NCBI GenBank assembly: GCA_024752435.1
Contig: CP103022.1
Coordinates: 992,001-1,056,000 of the forward strand
Direction of reading: 5' to 3'
Length of the DNA stretch: 64,000 nt
Source of the DNA: Allantophomopsis cytisporea
Lineage: Eukaryota > Ascomycota > Leotiomycetes > Phacidiales > Phacidiaceae
Under the pieces are notes generated by a model that did no database searches, was not told where the DNA came from, and worked only from the letters and a program-made list of their open reading frames with translations. Within the stretch, counting starts at the first letter, position 1. Each line of letters opens with the position of its first letter. Below, in pieces: positions 11,851-25,326 of this stretch. A program made the position numbers and the translations under genes.

Positions 11851-14800
11851 CTTGCTGGTGTTGTTATGATTTATTGATCTTGGTTTCGGTTGTTGTGGGT
11901 ATTCGTAGAGGGTAGGAGGAAAAGTCGGTTAGTTCTCGAGAGTATGAAGAGAAGTTGTGAGAGATGTCGCAATGATAAGTAGTAGCGTCGAAGGAAGTAG
12001 ATGAACCCAGCACAATCGTAAGGTGATTCAAGGCAGTCTTTGTACTTGGTGAAAGTCGATGAGAGAAAAGACGAAATCAACGAGCCACAGTCAGGTATTT
12101 GAATGGCTTTCCACTCACACCCTCCTTCCAGAAAGAAGCCTTCTTTCTTTTGCGCACTGGCATCATCGTCGCATTCCAGCAAGAAGCAAGGCAAAGCGCT
12201 TAATTTCCACTCGTTGAGCAGGGGCCCGAAGCCTCTGACGCATTTCCCTCCACACATCGTGCAGAACCCTGTCACAGCCAGTCCCTTCCAATGGAATCGC
12301 TTTTGTGTCTGTGTTTATTGTTTGACATACAGGCTGAGGTGTATGACCGCAACTGCATTTCAATGCAGGTCATGGGCGTCATTGGTAGGGTACGTGTAAC
12401 TCAAATTCCGAGTCTTTTGTTTTGAAAGGCTAGAAATGCATCTCAACTTCTGATACAATGCTTATGTGCGAAGGTGGAGTAGGGAGTAGAGGAGTCTCTT
12501 CACTTCTCTCTCTCTCTCTTTACTATGAATACCTTACACTCTGCGGCTGCGAGGCGCCATCCAGAACTCCGCTTGTTTCGTTTCATTCTGTGCTGCTTTT
12601 TTGGGATCGCGATACCATTCTACGGAGAATATACTGCGCTTCCGACAACCCTGGTGCCCCTAACTATTATATCCACTCGAATGCATAGTTGAAGGAATGT
12701 TGAGACTGTTATGGACAGTGAGAGATTCATTCCGTATGATCCAGACAAACCAGGAATGGGTGATTTTTCCTGAGAAACGAATCGTACTTTTCCTTAGCAG
12801 CGGCCACAGCCGTCGGTGTACCTGACTTGCACGTCATCGCAAAAGCCAAAGCCAAAGCCAAAGCCAAAAGTAGAGGCAGAAAACCAACTCCCAAAGAACC
12901 AAAACAAACCACCAAATCAATACCAATACAAAACCAGTCTCCGGTATTTGTATCATCCGTACCAAAATCCATAGCTCTGGTCCATGCGGCAGTTGAATAC
13001 CGAATGACTACGTGTGAACGGGGTATACCATCTGATTCTACTATGGAATATCCCTTCAGGGGACTTCAAGGATCAGTTGACTTGATAATCCTCTAAATCA
13101 TGCTTACCTTAAGCCTTGCATCCACTGGCGCAAACTCCACAGTCGCCTATTTGAATAGTGTGTCGACGTGTTCAAAATTGTGCACTATCGCGGCTGTTAA
13201 GCGGTGGAGATCGCGCCGTCTTCAACTACGGTTCTTTACCTTGGGATCGAGGGCCGCGATCGAGGACTTGCTAAGAGGGTAGGAATGAGTGGGGTGATCA
13301 TTCATCAATTGCAGGGCTCGAGTGACTTGACGGCGGTGCTGTGACTTGTCTACTTGCTTAGATCTTCCGTGATGGTCCACTTTTGATGCGGTCACTAAGA
13401 GTTTTACAATTTATGAAGGCCATACCTTGGTAGAAGCTTCACAGTTAAAGAAGGCTGTACGATTAGCAAGAGCCATACCCTTACTCAAAACCGTATAATT
13501 ATTTAGAACCTGAGTCTCTTTCAAAATCACGCATTTGCCATTGGTCCCGTCATGAGAGATATGAGTGAATGGTAAACTCAATGGTGGACTGAGGAAAGGG
13601 ATGGCTGCACTGCAGCAGCGTCCCAGTCAGGTTCCACCTTTAGTCTCTTCGGACACTATGAAAAAGGCTTTGCAAGGGGAGAAAGGGTTCACTAGTTTCT
13701 CAACGTATTGAATTATGTTGTTTGGTAACATATTTCGACCTCGAGCTCCAAAGACAATAATCTTCTCGTAGCAGAAAGCAGTACCGACGATGTGAAGAAG
13801 ACGATATTGCACGCGACGACAACATAATACGGGTTGGGAATAGAACATGTCTATGGGAATTAGAGATTCTACGGACAACAACGATCGATCCTCATGAGAA
13901 GTGTTTGAAATGAGGAATACTCAGCGCATTTGATGCAACAATCCTAACTTCACTATATGATATCGATGCACCAGTACCCAATCATTCTTCCAAGACTGTA
14001 TAAGAGTCTCGATGCGAGGTAACGTGACTGGCAAGTCTGTTTGAAAATGGCTAATGTAATCGTGATCCTGTTAAGAACAAGACTCGCATACTCTTAGACA
14101 AAGAAAATATTCAAGCAGTAGCGACGATGAAAGACATTGGCAACAATATTCCGAAACGAATGCGAATCGTCGAGAATCATAAGGATGAAGCCACAGAGCA
14201 TATAGGATAACTATCTGTTACAGAAGCTGCATCGATTACACATTGATGTTTGGTATTACTGATGATGATTCAAGTGTCCAACAACAAGACCGCCAATTTG
14301 AGCCTCACTCCTCGATCGTGAACGTTGATAAAACTGCAAATGATAACAGAGAGGAGGACAATGAGAAGGGACTCTAATCTATATAGTTGTGACTAGAGTC
14401 ACAACATGATCAGCAACGATTTAGAAGATGTTGTTTGATATTGGCCTGAAATTTTTCATGCGATTGATGTATTTTTATAGACACCGTCTTCGCGCTCTTT
14501 GACTCATTTTCAAAGACTTTGATCAATGAGCGATCCCTCGTTAGACCATAAAAAGAATTGTGTAATAAAATGGCGGACACTACTTGCAAATTATTATGCG
14601 CTGTTTCCTATGTGTGGTATAAATTCAGTGCTCTTGAAGACTTCGCGGGAGCAGCAATGATAATAAGGACCTGAATGATGATGATGATATAGTGAACTAC
14701 GACGCAGTATGCTCCTGGACACTTCCTGGGGTGTGCAGCATTGTATTCGATCAAAAGACCATATTGTTATAACCCAATAGTCGTGTTTGGACAGTCTGGA

Positions 14801-16433
14801 AATTTTTAGGATGTTCACATGCTTATACACTGTTATCATGACTCTCATCAGAGTTTGCTGTAGGCAGTAAAGCTGGGATTGTTTCATGAACCTATGCGGA
14901 CGTTGTATCGTACCTAGCAACCTTTTAAGCTACGTTTTCGAAGAAGCCTTGATTCTCTTGCCCTCCATTTCACTCCGTGATGATAATTTATGTTGATGTC
15001 GAGAGATAATCTCAAAGTTCTCCATGATATAAACACAGATCGCTGGTCCTCACGTACGTCACCTTGCAGTTTCCAATAGAATTTCGTTCCATTTGCATTC
15101 GAACGCATATCAATCGTAAGAAGGAGGGGAATCTGATATCCACGTTCATCACCAACATCACATGCGCGATAGAGATGATATTTCTTGCCCGGCTCTATCG
15201 AAAATCCGACATTGAGAACCGTGACCTTTACCATATCCACGTTCCAATCCACCCTCATTATTTTCGTTGGATGTCACTCAGAGTTTAGATAAACTGCTGA
15301 AGCCGAGGGTTTCTCATCCCACCATCAACAAAAAAGAACGTCGGTTAGATGCGAGATGCCCAAACCGGCATTTCCGTAGAGCCATGCAGCGCATCGGACT
15401 TCCTACTCAGTTCGTCGGTCCACGGCAGTGACATCAGCACGCGCAACCCACATGACGATGCCGAAAAGACATGGCAATCAAGCCAAGATCTTCGGGGAAA
15501 GGCTTGTTTTGTGGGGTCATTCCATTATATTCCCCGGAGAACGGGCTGGTCTGCCGGGAGGGTAGTGGCAAGCAGAATCTAGGGGATGTTGAGCATGGAT
15601 TTTTCAAGGTCTTGTTATCTTTTCCCGCGCAGACGTTGCTCAATTACGTTGAATGTAGGCTCCTCTGAGACGCTTTCCGCGCATGCTTCTCATCACCTGA
15701 ACGCATATCTTATCTTTCTCATGTCGTGATCGTGGGTGTCTTGTGGGATGAGGCTGGGTTGTGGTTTGGCTGTTGTTCGAAACCACACTTCTCATTCGCA
15801 CTTCGACTGCACAGACCTATTTTCTCTGTGCCGTGTTCATTGCGGTGAAGTCGGATAATGTAAACATTGTGCAGAGGTTGTGCACACCAAGTGTGCGTTC
15901 TCCAATAGCGGAACGTAGTTCAGAGATAGCTGACGTATATTCCTGCCACTCAGAAGAATGTTCCTGGCGATTGAGTTCGAGTGTGATACAATGCTCTTAA
16001 AGAGCTGGTAATATAGCATGAAGAGACACGTTTATACCCGGCTATGCGACACACTCAATATCGACTCAACAGTGTAGGAAATGGAGTATCCGACCTGCTA
16101 ACTGCCACACTTGCAGCAAGCTTGCATCCATTTTCAGTCAATTGTATATCAACTGATGATAAGATCTCGATCAGTGGTGATATTCCCTCTATTGTCGGTC
16201 TGAGCGCATCTTCTGGGTCTGCCCGTTTCGTTCAGGGTTCTGAATATGGATGCCATATCCTAAGTCTTAGTGATATCTTGGGGAGAAGGGTGAGTGGCCA
16301 GCATGCCAAGGGTATAGCATATGATTTGCATATAGAGGTACTAGTACCCATTATAACTTATGTATATTGTAATGCAAATTTTCATATATCGAACTTATAC
16401 TGTAAAGCTACATTTCCATCAAGGAAGCCCGCA
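11851..16433. other. gene-poor 4.6-kb stretch
   Basis: No gene recognised. Includes the promoter side of the MARVEL gene and the promoter of the gene at 16434. A minus-strand frame at 12727-12972 (81 codons, true ATG) has one hydrophobic segment, but that segment is produced by the AAAGCC hexamer repeat, so it is not called. A minus-strand frame at 14914-15258 (114 codons) looks mildly protein-like but has no recognisable domain; a decayed gene is possible. Confidence 0.6.
12842..12865. repeat. (AAAGCC)4 hexamer repeat
   Basis: Four perfect tandem copies of AAAGCC, in a region without a called gene. Confidence 0.9.
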
Positions 16434-17935
16434 ATGACAATGTCTAGTCTTGAGGCAGAGTCATGGTCCTGGTACGCCATTGTTGTTATCATAAGTATGG
16501 TTCCCCGAAGTAGTTGGTATTCCAGCTAACAGATCAAGTTATGTTGCGATTCACCTCTCGGTTTCTCCAGTACAAGTCCATAAACAGCATTCGAGTCGAG
16601 GATGGGATTATGGTTATAGTACTCGTACGTAGGATACGAAGCTTTCAGTCGATGTCTCGTCTCAGTTGGACTGACTTTACTATCTAGGGATTTTTCACCA
16701 TCCTCATATACTTTATTAATGCAGTTGAAAAGACGCCTACGAACCTTATCAAACCCGGAGATTATGATGAGGCGCTTCAAGAAGCAGACAAGTCTACACG
16801 CGTACTTGGAAGCAAGCTAGTCATCGGTATGTCACAAATCCAGAGCTGGAATACTCTGATATATCTAATACTGGCCAACTTAGTCACCGAGCAAAGCTGG
16901 TGCATAACGATATGGTGCATAAAAGCCACTATGCTCCTACTATTCGACAAAATGACGTACGTCCACAACCCCTTTCTATGCTGTTCGTCCGCTCCCCAAA
17001 TCCCATAAACATCTAACAAGCCCAGATCCGGTCTTCGATACCACCTAGCAGTCAAACTCGTCGCCGCCTACGTCGCATTCTCCTTCGTACTGATAGAAAT
17101 CCTATTCTTCGCAGCCTGGTGCAAGCCCTTCTCCGCATACTGGTCGGTGCCGCCGAAGAACCCTCAATGCGCCACCTACCACGACCACCTAATCACCAAC
17201 ATGGTATTCAATGTCTCCTCAGACCTCATGATACTAGCCATCCCGATCCCTCTGTTCGTGCGAGCCAGATTGCCATTACGCAAGAAAGTCGCGCTATTCA
17301 CTATATTCTCGCTAGGTCTTTTCACCGTGAGTCCCTTCCCCTTCCCCCATCTCTCCAACATATCCCATGCCATCCAGAACCCACAACCCCTAACAAACCC
17401 CCAGATCCTCTGCGCAATCCTCTCGAAATTCTATTCCTTCCTCCTCCCCTACGGCAGCAACTGGGTATACTGGTACGTGCGCGAAGTCAGCACGGCAATC
17501 ATAATCGCCAACATCCCCGCATGCTGGGCGCTGGGCCGGAAGATATTCGGGTGGCGCGAGTTCCTGCCGCGCATCCATATCAGCGTGACGAAGAGCAGTC
17601 GCAAGGAGAGGTCTACACCGACGAGTATGAGTGCGTTGAGTCCCGTGGAGGGCTTTGCTGGTGTTGGAAGGAGGAGGTGGTTTGAGCGGGTGAGTGGGAG
17701 TGGGAGTGAGCGGAGGCGGAGTGGTAGTGGGACTGGGACTGGGGAGAGTGTTGAGGATGTGGATGCGCAGATGGATGGTGTTGTTGATGAGAGGACTGTT
17801 GGGTTGGAGAGGGATCGGGATCAGGTTGTTCAGAGGGATTTGGTGGTTAGTGCTCAGGACGGGCCTGTCGAATTCGATGTTCCGGCTGGAACGCATGTTA
17901 AAGTTGAGGGGTTGGGTGTTAGCGGCGTCTCTTAA
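16434..17935 (+). CDS. rhodopsin-domain integral membrane protein
   Basis: Six exons are proposed: 16434-16494, 16533-16624, 16688-16826, 16884-16956, 17026-17326 and 17405-17935 (398 residues, phases all agree). The product has the seven-helix layout of the fungal 'rhodopsin domain' family: a first helix (AIVVIINQVMLRF), a loop with EDGIMV leading to helix 2, the conserved VTEQSWCITIWCIKATMLLL and FDKMTSGLRYH blocks, AYVAFSFVLIEILFFAAWCKPF, the signature PPKNPQCATYHDHLITN, FNVSSDLMILAIPIPLF, then WYVREVSTAIIIANIPACW. The C-terminal ~150 residues are a hydrophilic, Gly/Ser/Arg-rich cytoplasmic tail. Family members are plasma-membrane proteins of unknown ligand, distantly like PTH11-type receptors. 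Introns 2-5 are ordinary (57-78 bp). Intron 1 would be only 38 bp, which is unusually short, so the start is less sure; a start at ATG 16540 would lose helix 1. Confidence 0.82.
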
Positions 17936-20219
17936 TTTTACTTAAGGTCTTCGGGTGTGATATCCTTGCTCGATTTTCCCTTATATTGTTACCGGAATTT
18001 TGTGTCTCTTTGGTGTTCCGAGGTTGGGATGGGGGTTATTTGGGAAGGAGTTCAGATATGTGGAGGAGTTCCTGTCGTTACTTATCAGGTCTTTTCGTTC
18101 GAATATCTCTTTGGACCGACAGAATGTCAGATTTAGTCTGGGAAGTTAATAACTTTATATCCAAACAATACTACTACACCATATCCCATATCTCATTGGA
18201 AACAGCTGAATAGATGAATTTTATGTCAAAAAGAAAAGACAGAAAATTATGTTTACCTTGATCAGACATGTTGAGTAGGTTCCCACTGACAGGTCGTTGG
18301 ACATGAGGCATTCCTATGTCGTGGTTCGCACAGAACAATTAACCTGAACCTTCCATGATAGATCAACACACTGGAACTTAAGAACAGATTCCATAGCCCT
18401 ACAGGTTTTAATAGCCATACGTTCATTGGGAATTGTACAATTCTGCAAAGCCATAAGCATATTTTGAAGCATAACTTTCGGGATAGTCCGTCATGGAAGA
18501 TATGGGCAACATAATAAAGGATCACATAAAATGAGAATTCCCCCACAGAAGTGAACACCCTCAACCGCACTATTTATCCAGTTAAATAGAGCAAAAGAAA
18601 ATCCGTAGCTATTTCATGGGACATGGGTCCAATAGTAATGGTTCATCCTGCACGAAGGCAGTACCATTCGACAGTATCCACATCTGACCATAAAACACCT
18701 TCATTGTATGGAGTAGAAACGGAAAATGCTCATTCGCATTCGAATGAGATGGAAGGTACATATAGAAGAATGTAGAAGAGAATGAATGGATGAGAATTCA
18801 GCTTTATATAAAAACTTAAGACCTCAATTGAAAGGGAGAAAGAATAGAAACAACGAAGAACGAGATGGACTTAGATGAGTCGTCCGTTCATATTAGGAAT
18901 ATATGGTCGGCTTCTGCCTCTTTCAACTCCAGAAGCATATCTGCCATCGAGCAAGATCGCAATACTAGAAGATCGAAGGGGGCTTCGATAGCAACGGGGT
19001 TTGTTCGTAGCACTACGATTTCTGGTAGTCAGCTCTATCGAAGCTATTCTGGTGACAATAGCTTTATTTAGATATGAGACCATGGGGTAGACCACGATCG
19101 GTGAGAACCAACAGCGGTTCTGACGTATTTTGAAAGACGTGCAATGGCAATCGCAAGAAGTCCAGGATCCAGATAGTATAGCAAAGAGTAACGATTACAC
19201 AGCACGAAACGTAGAGACTACTGAACTCGCACGAACCGAATAACAACGACAAAAAGAAGAGGCGTACGGAGGAACACGTAAGTACAGACAGCACGTATAA
19301 ACCACAAAAGCGATAAGGTCCTCACACGTCGATGTCGTTGACACATACATACCTCACTCGCACGCCAAACCCAGCGACGCTCGCGCGCCAAATTAAGCAA
19401 CGTTACCGCAGAACATCCCCACTCACGGCTGCCATGACGTCCCGCGCATGCATGCCCCATGGACAATATCCGCAGTTTAGTCTAGGCCGCGATATGTACG
19501 GAGAGGGCCATGGCTCGGCACGGAGCCCCCGCCATGGATATGGCCCGCCGTCATCCGCGGATGAGCTTTTCCCGGGCGTCTCAGTCAATGCTTGTACTTT
19601 GTACCTGGATGTCGTGGCTCTCTGCAATCTTGATTGTTTGGCTTGCCTTCGTGGCGGAGATGCTGCCGCAGATGGATTTTGCAGGCTTTGCTTCTGCTCG
19701 CGCCGAGGTGAATAGACTCGGTTTCACTTGCGTTCGTGGGCGTCGTTTGTGCTGATGGGCGCTAGAGAATGAAGGGCCGAAGTTCGGACTTGAGGGCCGT
19801 CAGGCTGTGGATTTGGGTTGGTGGCGTGGCTTTGAATGGCCAAGTTTATAGGTGTGTCAGCCTCGTTTTGATGGTCGAGTCGAGAGTCCACATGGCTTGC
19901 TTGGGGGTCTGGCTGCCGAGAGACAGATAAGGTCCCGTGAAGGCGATGCACTGAGTAATCGATCGTTATCAGTTCGCGATCTTGTCCGGCGAGATGGAGA
20001 GGGCAGAGCTTATGGTGAGGCGAGGTAGTTTCATGCTACGGTAGATAGATAGATGCTGGATGCTGCGCTATCCGTATGTATGTGGCATGAGTGATGTGTA
20101 GTTTTGCCCGGGTGTAGAAATATGTCGCGTGCGCATCATAATTCTTGGTGATTGATGGGGAGGAGGTAGGTTGGTCGGTCGGTAGGCAGGTAGATAGATA
20201 GAATATGGTGTTTGGTGAG

Positions 20220-20252
20220 TTTTTTTTTTGTTTGTTTTTTTGTTTTTTTTTT
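20220..20252. repeat. poly-T tract with G interruptions
   Basis: T-runs of 7-11 bases separated by single G residues. Confidence 0.9.
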
Positions 20253-20610
20253 GACGTCGCATATGGATGATATGAAAGATTGGACAGCAACAGAGTTACA
20301 TGCATGTACGTGTATGTACATACATACATCTTGTGTGATTCGAATGGTTGTTTCTCACTGCGGCGATGACCTTGATAGAGTGAGATGACAATTTAAGTGC
20401 ATTTTGAGTTGACAGCTGTCATAGCTTTTGAATGGTGGACATATAGAGGCTTGATGCATCAGTTATCTATTGGATTTTCCTATCAGGCGCAGTATCAAGG
20501 TACCCGCTCGTTGTGGCTGGCGATGAAGTCAGTCCTCGTCATTATTGCCCACGGCATTTGGAACCCCATTCTTGAAGAGGGATCAGTTTGTTGAGGATAG
20601 ATAGAGAGAG

Positions 20611-20671
20611 GATGGATGATGAATGATGATAATGATGATGATGAATGATGAATGAATAAATGAATGAATGA
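20611..20671. repeat. GATGAT / GAAT mixed microsatellite
   Basis: Mixed GATGAT, AATGATG and TGAA units over about 60 bases. Confidence 0.85.
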
Positions 20672-20792
20672 GTGTAAAGTATTAAAATCGATGATTCTTC
20701 TTCGTTCCATCCTTTCTGGCGGAAGCATTTGGATTGATTTTCATCGTTTACCAGAATTGTCCAATGTCGGTAGATTGGGAATGAATGGAAGT

Positions 20793-20819
20793 GGTCAGGT
20801 CAGGTCAGGTCAGGCCAGG
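20793..20819. repeat. (GGTCA)4 pentamer repeat
   Basis: Four perfect GGTCA units followed by one GGCCA unit. Confidence 0.9.
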
Positions 20820-21078
20820 CACACACATCAACCGTAAATACGTGGAGATATTCGTTAGGGACTACGGTTATTCACTTATCAACACCTATCATGGACCTTC
20901 CCTCACCTTATCTACCATTCGAGCCACTAAATCAACTGATTGGCGCCGTGCATTACCTACCAATGCCAAGCCAAAGGAGGAGTTGAACCACTGATTGCCC
21001 ACCAATTAATTGCATTTGCATTGACCAGTCATCAGGGACGGGAGATGATGCCGAGGGATGTATTATGTGTGTACGTAG

Positions 21079-21123
21079 TATGTATGTATGAATGAATGAA
21101 TGAATGAATGAATGAATGAATGT
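21079..21123. repeat. (GTAT)n and (GAAT)8 microsatellite
   Basis: Short GTAT run passing into about eight GAAT units. Confidence 0.9.
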
Positions 21124-21501
21124 ATATGGATAGAGAGTTACGTTGTAGGTCAATGATTATAGGTAATGAAAAATGAAAGAGACAGGAAAGAACTCTATAA
21201 GGATTATTCTATCAATGAATCAAATGAGACAGACATATTCATTCACTCACACTCCCACCTCACTCAACTTCAAATTATAAAATCATAGACTCTTACTGTA
21301 CAAAGGACTGAAGATGTATAAATAGTTGGGGAATATTATCCGCACGGCGCCCTACCATGGATGAGATATTATGTATGGGCTAGATACCTTACGGCTCATC
21401 AAGCCCAACAGCTCAGTAGTGAAGCACCAGATGTAAAGTATCGAGTCGACTCTACCTACCTCACTCATCTGTCTTCTTGACCATTTACCATCGAACTACT
21501 G

Positions 21502-21589
21502 CTCCTCCTCCTCCTCCTCCTCCTCCTCCTCCTCATCATCAGCATCATCGCCCTCTTCATCGTCATCGTCATCCTCCTCCTCCTCCTCC
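21502..21589. repeat. CTC/TCC trinucleotide tract
   Basis: About eleven CTC units, then imperfect CATCAT/GTCATC units, then a second (CCT)n block. It lies about 650 bp upstream of the Zn2Cys6 gene and may be part of its pyrimidine-rich promoter or leader. Confidence 0.85.
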
Positions 21590-22234
21590 ATCCAATACCA
21601 CTCAATCCTCTCTCACTCACACACATACCACATACACTACCCACCTTGACCTACACACCTCCCAAGCAAATCAAGCTTCATCTGTACATCTGCACATCTT
21701 CTTCCTTCTCTCCACTCATTCTAAACCACTCGTACTCCCCTCAAACTTCCAAAGACACAGAGTCCCGCATAACTTAATTCTTGTATTACCTATTTCTCCA
21801 CATTGACGCTGATAATGGCCCCGTAAAATCCAGATCCTTGTTTACACGTCTGACTTACCACCCCGTCTATCGCACATCCCTCACTCTTTTACGCCCACTA
21901 CCAAAAGGAAAGAGAAAAAAAGAAAAAAACATTTCATCCCTACATGGGCTCGCAGAACCCCAAAAACCTTCTCACGTATCAAAGCATTCGACGATTCCTA
22001 CCACTGAATTGCGTCGACGCAGCAGACATATCATCGAACCTATCGAGGATTCCAGAAGCGTGCCTATCTATCTGCATCTCGAGCTGCAACCCGCTTATCC
22101 CTCCTCCTCCACTTCCTCCGCGGGCATTCCCTCTCCTACAGATCAGTTCAGAAACATACAATACCGCCATCGAAGAATAAAAAGAAGAAGAAGAAAGAGG
22201 AGGGACAGATGTATAAAGACACATCTTGGCCGAG

Positions 22235-25200
22235 ATGGAGACTATAAGTATCCCATCTCCAACTGCTTTCCTAGCACCGTCTCCGAGGTTATCTCCGAAG
22301 AAAGACCCAGCGCCGCCAGCAACGACAAATGCAGATGCGAATGCATCTTCAAAACCTCCCACACCACCCGCCCAAGGGAAGAGAAAGGCACCATCGACAA
22401 ATAACAAGACGACGGAAAATAAGGCGGCGAGAAAGGACGATCCACCTCCCAGTGCACCTGCAGCTCCTCCTATTGTGAAGCCCAAACAGAGTAAATCACG
22501 AAATGGTATGTGGTGCTTCTTCTTTCTGTTCCTCTTATGACGATTGCTGCGTCTTTTATTTATTTATCTCGGATGCCGGCGGGAAACTCGAACTTTAATA
22601 TACGATAGGCGAAGTTGCCCTTTGATGATGACGAGGCATTCACTGACATTGAACATTAGGATGTATTACTTGTAAAAACAAGAGGTTGAAATGTGATGAG
22701 ACAAAACCTACTTGCCAACAATGTACAAAGAGGAATGTACCCTGTGGCGGTTACAAGAAGGATTTCAAATGGAGGCCCTTCGAAGAAGCGAATTTCCAGG
22801 AGAAGGGCAAGGCCACTCTTCCATCAAGGACAAAACAAAGTAAGCATGCTCCAATGTATATAGTATGGCGTTTTATAGATTATATACTGATATATCACCG
22901 GTAGACCCTGAACCTCCTGCTCCCGTCGTGAGACCGCCGCCGCCGCCACCTCCACCAATCCCACCACTACCCATGGAAGCTCCTGTCACCAGTCCTACGC
23001 ACTCGGATGGTGCTTCGGGCGAAACACCAGAAGCTGAACCAGAACAGAACATGCAATTACATGATACTTTCTTTAATGCTGCCTTCCCTTCCCCTAACTT
23101 CTCTGGGCAGCCCTCTTCCTATTCAGATCAACCATTTAATACGAGCAATATGATATTCGACATGAGTACTCCACCTTATCTGCGGGATCAGCCGAGGCCA
23201 TCAGTATCACGAAATTTCGAGCCCAACTCGGTCACCTCAAGTCTTAGTAGTCTTTTTGAGGACATGACAAACATCACTCCTACCCATTCTCGGTCAAGTA
23301 TATCGGGTCAATCACCAAGGTTAATCGACCTCCTTTTACCAGGTTCGGAGCTCAATGCTCGACCATCACAACAAGAAATGATGCAGCAAATGCAGTTGGA
23401 CAACTTCTTTTCTCTACCAGACAACATGTTTCAAGATCAACAACAACTTGATCCCGATGTCGAGGAAATTGTTCGTCGGCGTCCGATGAGTGCCGAAAGT
23501 GATCTGTGGGAGCTTCTTCGCTCTCCAGCATCTTCGCAGATGTCACCACGTCGTGATCGGTCCCGATCTATCTCAAGATCACCGCGCAACAGATCACCAT
23601 CTGCAAATCACAACGACCACTTCAATCAGATCTATCAACAGCCTACTGTTCAGGCAGGCAGTCCGGAAATGCTGATGCTACGTTTCGACAAGCAGACATG
23701 TGGTATTCTGTCCGTAAAAGATGGGCCTACAGAGAATCCATGGCGCACACTCATCTGGCCACTTGCTCATGACTCGCCAGCTCTATATCACGCAATAGCT
23801 TCTATGACGGCTTTTCACATGTCCAAGGAAAAACCAGCTCTCAGAGTTGAGGGCATGGAGCATATGCGTCGTTCAATTCGCTCTTTAGCAAGAAGCATAG
23901 ATACCATGCGACCCGACACCGCACTTGCCACTACTCTTGTCCTCGCCTTCTCGGAATCCTGGGATCAACACATATCTACAGGAATCGAGCACCTTCGAGG
24001 TGCCAAAATAATCGTCACACAAGCCCTTCTCCGCCACAAGGAAAACCGGCTTCGAGGCAACGATCTGGCTCGTCTCAAATTCCTCTGCAACACCTTCATT
24101 TACATGGATGTCATAGCACGCCTCACAACCGTCGAAGCCGACGAGTCCAATGACTTCGAAACCGTAAATATGGATTTCACGACGCATTACGGCCCTTTTT
24201 CCAACTTATCTGCCGATGTAGATCCGCTCATGGGCTGCGCATCAACGCTCTTCCCACTTATTGGTCGTGCCGCAAACCTCTGCCGTAAAGTCCGCATGAT
24301 GGACAGTAACGGTATCAAAGTCATCAGCCAGGCTATCGAGCTCAAAGAGCAAATTGAGAACTGGAAGCCAGCATCGTCCTTTGAGCGACCGGAAGATCCG
24401 TCGACAGAAATCCAGCACGCGTTGCAGACCGCCGAGGCATATCGCTGGGCCACACTCCTATACCTTCATCAAGCAGTCCCAGAATGTCCTTCCCTCTCCT
24501 CCGCCGAAATGGCCAAGAAAGTCCTTGTTTTCCTGGCTACTGTACCACTTTCTTCACGGCTGGTCATTGTACAAATATATCCCCTCCTTGCCGCCGGTGC
24601 AGAGATGGTCGATAAGGAGGACCGCGAATGGATCGAGGAACGTTGGGGCAGCATGATCCGCCGTATGTGGATCGGCAACATCGACCGCTGCTGGGAAGTC
24701 GTGCGCGAGGTCTGGAAGCGTCGAGATGCATTCTACGCGCAGCGAGCACAGCGTTCGCGGCCCCACTCCAACCAGAACCAGAACCAGAACCACAGTCTTC
24801 GCATTCAGAGTATGGACAGAGGTGGCATGGACCGCGAGAGGGAACGCGAGTCCCGCTTCGAGGACGAAATGGGTATGAATGACCTCTTCTCCTTCGAGGA
24901 TCTCCTTAACGGAGGGGCATCCGGCACGAACTCGCCCTCAGGCATGGGTTCTGGCATGAGCTTGCTCGGCGGAAACGCTCACGGCCTACCGATGCAGAAC
25001 CATGCGCAGGCGAAACAGCGCCCCAGGATGGGCAGTATGCCCATGCCGATGCCTGGTGGGCGGGAGTGCCACGGTATGGCTGCTTCAGGTATGGGCATGG
25101 GCATGAGTGCTCCCAATGCTATGGTGCCGCATCCTGGACCGCAGAATCAGGTTCAGAGACGGAAGAGTGAGGCGCCTGGTACTGAGGAGCTTGAGCCTGA

Positions 25201-25326
25201 GTTTACGGTTCGTGGGAGGCTGCATTGGGTTGGGGTTATGGCGGATTGGGGGTGGGAAGGTTTGTTTACCCCCATGACGGAGCTGAGATGTATAATTGCT
25301 AATTTTTCGTAGTTCTTCTTGGATGA
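22235..25326 (+). CDS. Zn2Cys6 fungal transcription factor
   Basis: Four exons, 22235-22505, 22660-22839, 22905-25259 and 25313-25326, give 939 residues. The zinc cluster is C-x2-C-x6-C-x6-C-x2-C-x6-C at residues 92-119 (cysteines 92, 95, 102, 109, 112, 119), with the basic KNKRLK between Cys2 and Cys3, and is formed only after splicing intron 1 (RN-G-CITC). After it come a polyproline tract (RPPPPPPPP), a long Ser/Pro/Gln-rich part, then a helical middle from about residue 400 to 760 resembling the 'fungal specific transcription factor' domain (PWRTLIWPLAHDSPALYHAI, AFSESWDQHISTGIEHLRGAK). The tail carries NQ repeats and a Met/Gly/Pro-rich run (MPMPMPGG). The last intron (53 bp, GTTTGT...TGCTAAT...GTAG) is inferred: without it the protein would read into the intron and end at 25312; with it the end is WEVLLG from a 14-nt exon. 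Should be nuclear. The DNA target and regulated pathway cannot be read from the sequence. Confidence 0.93.

Larger units (their letters stand above)
17936..22234. other. gene-poor, simple-repeat-rich stretch
   Basis: No gene recognised in 4.3 kb. It holds several simple repeats listed separately. The last ~700 bases are CT-rich and probably form the promoter and leader of the transcription factor at 22235; a 207-codon frame at 21781-22404 overlaps that gene's first exon in another frame and looks like a shadow. Confidence 0.6.

Noticed and set aside
12727..12972. 81-codon minus-strand frame with a hydrophobic LALALALAFA segment, a possible small secreted protein.
   Set aside because: The hydrophobic part is only the translation of the AAAGCC hexamer repeat; no further support.
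20611..21123. Regular short repeats considered as a CRISPR-like array.
   Set aside because: They are simple microsatellites without unique spacers, in a eukaryotic genome.
21781..22404. 207-codon plus-strand frame ahead of the Zn2Cys6 gene.
   Set aside because: It overlaps the first exon of the transcription factor in another frame, is low-complexity basic sequence, and matches nothing I know.
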